Shown: positions 11,910 to 20,462 of the stretch, in pieces
Layout: each line of letters begins with the position of its first letter
How positions within the stretch are numbered: position 1 is the first letter of the stretch
Assembly: GCA_904066235.2 (NCBI GenBank)
Contig: CAJFCV020000004.1
Location: 9,052,001-9,116,000 of the forward strand
DNA from: Bursaphelenchus xylophilus
Taxonomy: Eukaryota > Nematoda > Chromadorea > Rhabditida > Aphelenchoididae
Direction: 5' to 3'
Length of the DNA: 64,000 nucleotides
The notes under the pieces: generated by a model
Database searches by the model: none
Told to the model about the DNA's origin: nothing
Seen by the model: only the letters and a program-made list of their open reading frames with translations
Program-made: the position numbers and the translations under genes

Positions 11910-12180
11910 TAGTTTAATGATGCTGACGCAGCCAAGGTATGAATTCTGAAGCTTTTTATAGCGATCGAGTTCGCTCAAAAAATAAAGTTATAAATTGAAC
12001 GTTTTCGGCAATAACTTTTGCTATTCCTGTAACATCAGAGGCGTACATACACTACAAACCGGGTCTGGCCGGAGCTTTAAACCTCAAACTTTTAGCCTAG
12101 AATTTATGGAAAGTTGACCCGAAGAAGCGCTTTTTCAATAAGATGAAGTAAAATTAAAAGTTGGGGCGGGTGTTGCTATA

Positions 12181-13473
12181 TAGGGTGACCCAAAATAACG
12201 GAGACAAAAGATTTTAATTTAATATTTATTTACCGGTTGAAATAACAACAAACAAACTTTTTAATTAACAGTACTACATAACATAAATATCATATCTAAG
12301 TAGTTTCGAAGTGGCCACCTTGTGCGCCGACACAGAGCTTCAAGCGTTCGGTGAAGTTGAGGGCCGCGGCACGCACCTCTTCCGCAGTCAAACGCTTCCA
12401 TTCCTTGATGAGTGAAGCCTTCAGAGACTCGATATTGTCATGGGGCTTGCTACAAGCTCGGGCCTCAAGGATCGACCAAATCGAATAATCCAATGGGTTG
12501 AGATCGGGAGAGTAGGGGGGCCATTCCTTCGAAGGGATAAAATCCGGGAAATGGGCCCGAATCCAATCTTGAGTGGATTTTGAGCTGTGTGCCGGGGCCG
12601 AATCCTGTTGAAAAGTCCATCTACGCTGGCCAAAGTGCTCAGCAGACCATGGCAATACCACCTTCTCTAAAATGTCCTTTTGGTACACTTTTGCGTTGAT
12701 CTTAACGCCTTTTTCAACAAAAATTAAGGGAGTTTTGCCCGAGGCGCAGATCCCTGCCCATACCATCAAAGACTGGGGGTATTGGCGTCGGGGAACAATG
12801 GCATCCTCTTTTGGACGGTCTGAGGACCAACGACGAGAATTTTGGGGGTTGTAGGTCTGCTGAATGGAAAACAGTTTTTCATCTGAAAATAAAATTTCAT
12901 TTGAGTTCTTACCTGCGTGCCGACGGATGAGATTCTTACATCTTTCAAGCCGTACCTGCTTATTTTTCTCTGTGAGCAATTGACCTTTTCGGAGCTTGTA
13001 AGGCTGTAACTGTAGATGCTCTTTGGCTATACGCCTAACAGATTCACGGGCTAGGCCAGTTTCCTTGGCCACTTTCCTCATGGACACCAACGAATTCCTT
13101 TCAGCCCGTTGTTTGATGATCTTCCGATTCCGAGCAGTGTTGACGGTGCGTTTCCTTCCCTTCCTCGGACGGTCACCGTCGTGGCCAAGCTCTCTGAATC
13201 GCTTTACGGCCTTTGAAACGGTTTGCTTGGGTACTCCAAGCATTCTAACAATGTCACATTGGCGTTTTCCACTGCGAAAAAGAGTCAAAATAGCACCACG
13301 CTCACTTGACATGTCGAATAAAGCCGACCCTGAGGTAACACAAACAAGAAAAAGTATCCAATAGGTACAGAAAAGAGTGGAGATTTCCCCACTGTATTTT
13401 ATTTGGCCAAACCCAACAAAGCTTTCGCGGTGGGACCCATCAAATTTTGTCTCCGTTATTTTGGGTCACCCTG
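12181..13473 (-). mobile_element. maT-type mariner transposon, apparently intact
   Basis: Complete element of 1293 bases with near-perfect terminal inverted repeats of about 28 bases (AGGGTGACCCAAAATAACGG and onward) and a TA duplication at 12179-12180 and 13474-13475. It carries one uninterrupted transposase gene on the minus strand. Both ends are well conserved, which points to recent insertion. Confidence 0.9.
12296..13312 (-). CDS. maT (DD37D) mariner transposase
   Basis: Cut-and-paste transposase of 338 residues, the normal length for the group, with no stop or frameshift. The N-terminal third is helix-turn-helix DNA-binding (residues 1-100, e.g. DIVRMLGVPKQTVSKAVKRF, then a second HTH around SMRKVAKETGLARESVRRIA). 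The catalytic domain shows Asp144 (LFSDEKLFS), Asp237 (QQDSAPAH) and Asp275 (LNPLDYSIW). The 37 residues between the second and third Asp identify the DD37D (maT) clade, known from C. elegans and insects. The ATG at 13312 is the first in frame after the left TIR. Activity is plausible but is an inference. Confidence 0.9.
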   Translation of the reverse strand: MSSERGAILTLFRSGKRQCDIVRMLGVPKQTVSKAVKRFRELGHDGDRPRKGRKRTVNTARNRKIIKQRAERNSLVSMRKVAKETGLARESVRRIAKEHLQLQPYKLRKGQLLTEKNKQVRLERCKNLIRRHAGKNSNEILFSDEKLFSIQQTYNPQNSRRWSSDRPKEDAIVPRRQYPQSLMVWAGICASGKTPLIFVEKGVKINAKVYQKDILEKVVLPWSAEHFGQRRWTFQQDSAPAHSSKSTQDWIRAHFPDFIPSKEWPPYSPDLNPLDYSIWSILEARACSKPHDNIESLKASLIKEWKRLTAEEVRAAALNFTERLKLCVGAQGGHFETT

Positions 13474-13475
13474 TA

Positions 13476-14630
13476 CTTGCTATAGTATTATACTAAACGT
13501 ATGATGAGAATTCTGCCTTTTGAAGAGTCCCCTTAAAAAATAAATAAATTTTCAAATTGTAGGTTAGAGATATATGTTATATACAATGAGAATTTTACTC
13601 ATTTTTTTCAAAATGGGAGATGACATTTTATACGATAAATATTTTTCTTCAGATTTTTAAAATGGAAGTTGCAGTTGACATACGACAAAAAAATTTGCTC
13701 TGCCGAAAAAGTTTTTGAAGTACCTACCCGGTTCTAGCCCAATGACTTTCCTTTGAACCCAAATCACAGTGTATGAGATCATCCGCCAGAACCGCGCACG
13801 TTTTATACATCGAGAAAATGATGAAGTGTCGGCCCAAATTCAATGCCACTGCGTGACTTTAAAAATTTAAAATCCAAATACAAAATAATAGATAGAAACT
13901 AGAGTTAAAATTTTTTCTTAGACGATGACAAAATGTTAAAAATGTGTTGCGGACAAACATTGACGAAATTGGCGGCGGTTTAATACGAATTTAATCGTCC
14001 AGCGACGAAGGGAAAGACTATAATTTAGAGGTCACCCTTGTCTAGAGCACAACAGTGCGTTGTGTCTACATCGAACTCAAGGAAGACGCTCTATTTTGTG
14101 ATATATCTTGTGATTTTGTGGTTCGAAAGTTGAGACTGCATAATTTTTGGAGGCGTTTTGATTGGAGAAAAGGATTTTCTGGCGTTTGTTGACTAAATGG
14201 TTGATGATTTTTTAAAAATCTATATTCTGTATGGTAATACAGCTCGTTGTTTTAAAAATAAAAATGGGTAAAAGATATGGGAAATTTGTCAGTTTTTGGC
14301 AAAATTTTGACTATTTCTTGATGTAGACTTAGCGAACAAACATTGCTTTGGGCCACAGCCAAACCAAAAAATTTTTGAACGAGTTCTAAAGCATATGTTA
14401 GACTACTAGCAATGTTGAATTGACCGAGATTTTTTAGATCGAAAGTAGCGAAAAATCTGATATTTTTTTGCACCTATTTCTACAATTTAAAAAAAACCTG
14501 AGCGGTCCACTTGGGGTACTCCTCTTATCAATTGGTTACGCCGTTATTGCACTTTATTCACCGGTAAGATGACTACGAGATGGGCAAATGAAAAAAAAAA
14601 ACAAATCAAAACTTTGGAATGCTGGTAATC
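13476..14630. other. Spacer upstream of the mariner, with duplicated promoter-like segment
   Basis: AT-rich. The piece 13970-14160 resembles the region just upstream of nicotinamidase A (7910-8060). It may be the original 5' flank of nicotinamidase B, now pushed about 3 kb from its gene by mobile elements. No gene seen. Confidence 0.45.
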
Positions 14631-16669
14631 TCAATTGCCTTCAGCCAGCCTTTGCAGCCACTCCCATGGTACTTTTCGTTGCGTCAGGAATTCAAATACC
14701 ACTTCTGAATTGACATATGGCACTCCAAGAGCGATGATTTCGTCTTTTTTCTTTTGAATTTCCACGGGATCAATTCCTTTTCTATAGAAAATAATAATGT
14801 GTAGTTGATAGAAATATACATATATCACTTTACTTACATGCAATCTTCCACAACGACTGTATAAAACCCCAGTTTTGAAGCGTCAATTGCCGTGTAGGCC
14901 AGGCAAATATCCGACGCGATTCCGCAGAGAAATAATGCTTCAATGTTATGTTGGCGGAGAATTGGCCCAAGTTGCGTTCTGAAAAAGTATTTGTCTTTGG
15001 TAAGTTCTATTCGGCGGTCAAAAAATAGCTTTTCTGGACAGTAATTTAAGAATATTTTTTTATCGGGTACGGATGATAAATAAGAGGCTCAATTTTTGGA
15101 CAAGAAAATATAAAATCTATACAAAGGCTATGGGGAAAAAATATGACAAAAATAGACACAAATAGTAGCTCTCGGGCCGGGCTAAAAAAATATGGAAACG
15201 GGCCGGCCCGAATTTGATGGCCAAAGCAAAGGTGAGGAAATTAGCAGGCGTTTTTACATTTTTTTGAAATTTTCTGGAGCTTTTGGCTGTCTGGTACCAA
15301 TTTTTGCAAAGTAAATATTTACTGTAAAAACTGGTTTTCACAGACAGATTTTGTTGTACATAAGGCTCTATGTATAGAATTTCCAAGCTGCATAAACATT
15401 ACAGTCTCACAATAAATGTATCTTTTTCTTAAAATGCTCTAAAAAACCTTTGAAAATACGTAGTAAGACTAAAGAAACCCTCAAAAATCCTCAAAAGTGA
15501 TCATTGCGGATTTTTGAAACCTTTTGCCACATTTTACACTTCCGCTTTCACAAGCGGTAAGTCAAAAGAAATTGTAGATCTCGTGATTTAAAACAGTCTC
15601 AACTCACTTGGATACCCCACGGTTATCTCCAAACCCAGAATACGAATCCACATAAACATCGTAGCCTTTCTCCACGATAATCGCATCTTCTGGCTTCAAA
15701 ATTTTCTCATGGATTTCAGCTCCAAAACTCCCTTGAATAGCATGGGCCGGATAAACCACTTGATCCAATTTTGGCTTTTCAAATTGAACAAGTGAGAATG
15801 GTCGGACTGGCTCGGCGGGATTCGATCGAATTCTGTCGTCTTCATTGGCATTTTCGTAAAAGGAAATGTGGTTTTTGGGATGCCAGTCAATGGTAAAGAT
15901 TGTTAAATCAAAATCACTGTGACGTTGGAGAAGAGCGTTGAGATTGTCAACAATTTCCAGAGGGTCTTCTTGGGCTGGGCCGTCCTGAAACCGGAGTTTC
16001 TGGGAAGGGAAGTGCTCGAAGAACGGCGCACGTCAAACTGAGATAAGCTAAAACAGTCCAGCGAATGGATTGGCAATTTGCCAAAAAAAAAACGCGAAAA
16101 AACGTTTTGTCGGGGAAGAAATGGGGAATTTTTGAGGCGAGAGAGTACGTTTTTGCGTGTCTTTTTTCTCTCTTTCTCTGCGAAATCAAGACGAAGTGTA
16201 AAAAAGCGATAGCGAAGAGTCTATTCCGGTCACCGGACTCCTCAGTTTGACGTACGGCGCTGAGATTTTTGTGAAACTGGGCGTTAGTATGCATATTTTG
16301 TTAAGCATTATTTTCATAAGATATATGTTATAGAAAACCTCCCATTTTATTCACTCACCTTCAGTCGCAATGTTCCTTCTTCATGAACAAAGTCGTTTTG
16401 AAAATCAACAATGATCAATGCAGATTTAAGACTATTAATCTTTTCAATGACATTATTGTTGAATTCCTCGGCCTCCGCAGTGTCTAGAAACCCGTCTTGG
16501 TCCTAGAAAAAGCATTATAATTTTACGCAAAATGGGAAAAACAGACTTTATCAAACTGGTCAAATAGCAGTCGTATCTTGTCCGTCGTTGGTGTTTCGTA
16601 TGAAACGATCTTCAAAATATACTCTTCGAACACTGGAAATGTCGCATTTTCTTGGAGCTGCAGAGGCAT
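14631..16669 (-). CDS. Nicotinamidase with EF-hand, paralog C
   Basis: Third nicotinamidase, 311 residues, exons 16547-16669, 16359-16502, 15608-15984, 14838-14978 and 14631-14781. Intron phases match A and B, but exon 1 is shorter by six codons. EF-hand loop DKDQDGFLDTAE. Catalytic residues Asp74 (VDFQNDF), Lys195 (VEKGYD) and Cys240 (SDICL); metal ligands Asp122, His124 (DWHPKNH) and His170. It keeps the ancestral Asp of the DWH motif, unlike A and B, and is closer to D there (DSYSGFGDN). The intron 1 donor is the weak GTCTGT. Intron 2 holds a small inverted-repeat element at 16025-16260. Confidence 0.88.
16025..16260. mobile_element. Short inverted-repeat element in intron 2 of nicotinamidase C
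   Basis: The ends match in inverted orientation (GCGCACGTCAAACTGAG on the left; CTCAGTTTGACGT then ACGGCGC on the right). It is about 236 bases with no coding capacity. The inside contains GAGAGAGTACG, also seen in the AAGTGCGACGC family. Target duplication not resolved. Confidence 0.5.
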
Positions 16670-17209
16670 GTCGAAATCACCTTAAAATTTCTTGAATCTC
16701 CAAAGCCACGCGCCCGATATTTAACTAGGCGATGACAAATTATGGCTACACAAATTCAAAAAAAATATATTTGGAACTACAGAAACATTGATAAAGCTCC
16801 AATATTCGTCGTATGATTAAACAATTTAAAAAGTCATTTTGACCGTTCTGGAACGATAAAAACCCGGGTCCGCAAATTTTATGGCTCCCCGATAATCTTG
16901 GGACTTTGTTTTTGCATAGAACGAAAAGAAATGAAAACAAAAAATGGAAAATGGCCGGAATCGGGGGGAAAATGAAAAATTACCATTCTCCAAAAAGGCT
17001 TTCTCTCTAAAAACATTCAAGATCATTGCAAATGTTTTCTTTTCTCCGTTTCGGGCTCCAAAATTTCTATTGAAAATGACAGCGGTCAGTACGAAGGCCT
17101 CCAAAATTTCACAAGTTAACGAATGCTTCGTATTTTTACGCCGCTCAAACTGACTGACTGTTTGCAAAAATATTCGAGATTTTTGCCCGGAAAGTAGAGA
17201 TACGGCTAA
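16670..17209. other. Spacer upstream of nicotinamidase C
   Basis: AT-rich DNA immediately 5' of the paralog C start. An open frame of 128 residues on the minus strand (16826-17212) is Phe/Lys-rich without family resemblance and is judged chance. No gene seen. Confidence 0.45.
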
Positions 17210-17700
17210 CACGGGAAGTATAATACCCCAAGTGCGACGCTCACATTTTTTTTAAATTTTGCACACACGTCGGGCTCCAACTAAATATCAATTCCTGAAG
17301 TTAGCTCGCGCTTTGCAAGCGCCACCGAGATATTGAACGATCTTTGCCGCGGAGAGAGTACGCCCAACGTGGAGAGCGGTCAGAGAGGAAAACGCCTTTT
17401 GCCCATAACTTTGGCAGTTTCGTGCGGAAAAAGTTGATTTTTTGTGGAAACATCACCCTTTACGGTAGAAATAGGTATGCAACTTTTTGTGCCGAAATTC
17501 GGTAAAAAGTCCTAAATTTTCGCCAACTATAAACGAAGCGGTTTCAGTGAAGTCGCCAACACCAACTTTCGATCTAAAAATCTCGGTTGTTTCTGCAAAG
17601 CGCGAGCTAGAATTCTCGCATATATCTTAGAAAAAATTATTCTAAACTTATGCCAAGTTTCATCAAAATCTGGGCGTCGCACTTCAACCCTGTCCCCTGG
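17210..17700. mobile_element. MITE of the AAGTGCGACGC family, best-preserved copy
   Basis: Inverted termini read roughly CACGGGAAGT...AAGTGCGACGCTC on the left and the reverse complement on the right (GGGCGTCGCACTT...CCCCTG). Inner landmarks (CGCACACGTCGGG-like, CTCGCGCTTTGCAAGCGCC, GGAGAGAGTACGC, TTTCTGCAAAGCGCGAGC) define the family. No coding capacity. A TA lies at the right edge; the duplication on the left is unclear. Confidence 0.7.
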
Positions 17701-17950
17701 TATAGTATTCAATTTTCGTTCTTTTTACTTTTCAAGCCAAGCAAAAAAGAGAACACGTGGGTTTGATTTATATTCTTGATCCGAAACAATACTGAAATTA
17801 ATGAGATCAAACCTTTGACCTCTTTCCCTCTTCTGTTCTCCTCCAGGATTACAAATCGGACTCATTGATCGTTCACATGTCTTCCGGTTTTGTTTTTTGA
17901 TAACGATAATCAATTTTAACGGGCATAATGACCAAATTCTTATCTTTTTA

Positions 17951-18123
17951 TCGCACTGTGCAGATTTTTTGTCAAAAATTTTTCGCACTGTGCATTTTTT
18001 CGTTTTTTTGTGAAAATATTTTTGCACTGTGCAGTCAAAAAAATTATTCGGAACTGTTTCAAAAAATTTTTAGCCGCACTGTGCGGTCAAAAAAATCAAA
18101 ATTTTTGGCTGTACCGTGCACAC
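17951..18123. repeat. Cluster of GCACNGTGC palindromes (5 copies)
   Basis: Five copies of GCACTGTGC or a one-base variant, spaced 25-45 bases apart and separated by unrelated T/A-rich spacers. Intergenic between nicotinamidases C and D. Confidence 0.8.
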
Positions 18124-18387
18124 AAAAAAAATTTTATTTTCAAAAATTCTTGAACTCTTTATTATTTCTGTAAATGCTGTTTGAACTCTAGAAAATACAA
18201 CTCAAAAATAGGATAAAACTGTGATAATCGATATCGGAAAACTAATTTAGACCGTAGATAATCCTATAGGAGATCCGGGAAGACTAAACGAATGTCATTT
18301 GGGATGAAAGTTGTGGTCACTGGGAGGAGAGAAAGCGTTTTTTATATTCGGGAAGATGGCGGGAAAAATATGGCTTACTGTATTTTA

Positions 18388-18819
18388 GGTTACAAAAAAA
18401 AAATCGTCATTATGACAGATTTTTTGGACAAAAAAACCAAAAAAAATTTAATCGACTGGTCGAATTTTTAGGTTACAAAAAAAGAGAAAAAATCCGTCAT
18501 CATGACAGATTTTTTGGAAAAAAAATCAAAAAAAATTTAATCGACTGGTCGAATTTTTATGTTACAAAAAAAGAGAAAGAATCCGTCATCATGACAGATT
18601 TTTTGGAAAAAAAATCAAAAAAAATTTAATCGACTGGTCGAATTTTTAGGCTACAAAAAAAATCGTCATCATGACAGATTTTTTGGAAAAAAATAAAATC
18701 AAAAAAAATTGAAATCGACTGGTCGAATTTTTAGGCTACGAAAGAGAAAAAAAATCCGTCATGATGACAGATTTTTTGGAAAAAAATAAAATCAAAAAAA
18801 AATTGAAATCGACTGGTCA
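18388..18819. repeat. Minisatellite, five units of about 82-92 bases
   Basis: Five head-to-tail units sharing GTCATCATGACAGATTTTTT and AATCGACTGGTCGAATTTTT. Units differ by short insertions (AGAGAAA, TAAAAT), and the last is truncated. Each unit holds a palindromic core, GTCATNATGAC. No coding capacity. Confidence 0.85.
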
Positions 18820-18867
18820 AGACAAAAAAAATTTCAAACAATTCTTGTCACTTCGTATTTTACTTAA

Positions 18868-20462
18868 AGTGCGAGGTTCTCCAAGCCAGAGCGCAAATAA
18901 GGACTGTTCCCGCTGTGGGACCCAACACGGCGGGTCTCTCTCGCTAAAAAATAAAAAAATTATTTTTTTATTGTTTGAAATGGTACAAAGAAGGTGAAAG
19001 ATGAGTGAAGATCACTGAAAAAAGGTATGTTTTTTGTGTTTTTTCTGATTTAGGGCAGCTCGGTAAAAATTTTTACGACAGCTGATCCAAGAATTTTTGT
19101 GTTTTGGGCGAATGAAGGTAATTTTGGACATTCCTAAGCATGAAAATGGGTGTAGCTTTCCAAAGAACCATCCAGGAGTGATGTTGATCGAGTTTTTGCC
19201 AAGTTAGAGTCAATCCCTTCAGCAAACTACCTAGTGTAATATAATTTTTTCCAGGATTTTGAATTGGAATGCAGCCAGACGGCTAAATTTCACCGCAAGG
19301 ACTCGCTGAAGCCAGAAGAAGAGACGACACCATTCAAATTCCATGTGGATGGCTTTTTCCGAAGCTGATGTCAACGTCGAAAAGGTGAGTTTTTCTTGAT
19401 TTTCACATTTTAGGTCGGGAAATCCATTGCTTCTTGAGCAAGGCAATGGGTTTAGCTTCCCAAACAAGCTATCTGGATGCTTCATCTTGCGCCACATCCG
19501 GCCCACTGTTGTTTCTAGTGTAATATAATTTTTACAGGAAAACCGGCCCATTCGGCTTCCATGCCCGCCAGCCTCATCTAAAGAGCTCAGTAAAGACAGG
19601 TTCAGCAATATCCAGATCAACGGTATAATATTTTATGATTCATATCAAAACATTTGGTGTGTTTTTACAATAATAAATTGATTCGGTTCTCCTCAGTGTT
19701 TGCCATCGATGAGACCTTCTTTATCGCCCATATACTGTCCCAGACGTTTCGCATCGTCGAAGCTTCGCGGTCGGGGAGCATTTTCACCTGCAAAAATTAT
19801 ATTACACTAGAAACAACAGTGGGCCGGATGTGGCGCAAGATGAAGCAACCGCAGTCCAGATAGCATGTTTGGGAAGCTAAACCCATTGCCTTGCTCAAGA
19901 AGCAATGGATTTCCCGACCTAAAATGTGAAAATCAAGAAAAACTCACCTTTTCGACGTTGACATCAGCTTCGGAAAAAGCCATACACATGGAATTTGAAT
20001 GGTGTCGTCTCTTCTTCTGGCTTCAGCGAGTCCTTGCGGTGAAATTTAGCCGTCTGGCTGCATTCCAATTCAAAATCCTGGAAAAAAATATATTATACTA
20101 GGTAGTTTGCTGAAGGCATCGACTCTAACTTGGCAAAAACTCGATCAACATCACTCCTGGATGGTTCTTTGGAAAGCTACACCCATTTTCATGCTTAGGA
20201 ATGTCCAAAATTACCTTCATTCGCCCAAAACACAAAAAATCTTGGCTCAGCTGTCGTAAAAATTTTTACCGAGCTGCTCTAAATCAGAAAACACAAAAAA
20301 CATACCTTTTTTCAGTGATCTTCACTCATCTTTCACCTTCTTTGTACCATTTCAAACAATAAAAAAATTATTTTTTTATTTTTTAGCGAGAGAGACCCGC
20401 CGTGTTGGGTCCCACAGCGGGAACAGTCCTTATTTGCGCTCTGGCTTGGAGAACCTCGCACT
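18868..20462. mobile_element. Palindromic TTAA-flanked element 1
   Basis: Element of 1595 bases whose two arms (about 18868-19545 and 19780-20462) are near-identical inverted copies starting AGTGCGAGGTTCTCCAAGCC. TTAA is duplicated exactly at both edges (18864-18867 and 20463-20466), as for piggyBac-type insertions. Inside each arm are exon-like blocks with TTCCAG/TTACAG acceptors and GTGAGT donors. The unique centre (19546-19780) contains an open stretch reading VFAIDETFFIAHILSQTF that I do not recognise. No transposase was seen, so it is probably non-autonomous. The right TTAA overlaps the stop codon of nicotinamidase D. Confidence 0.8.
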
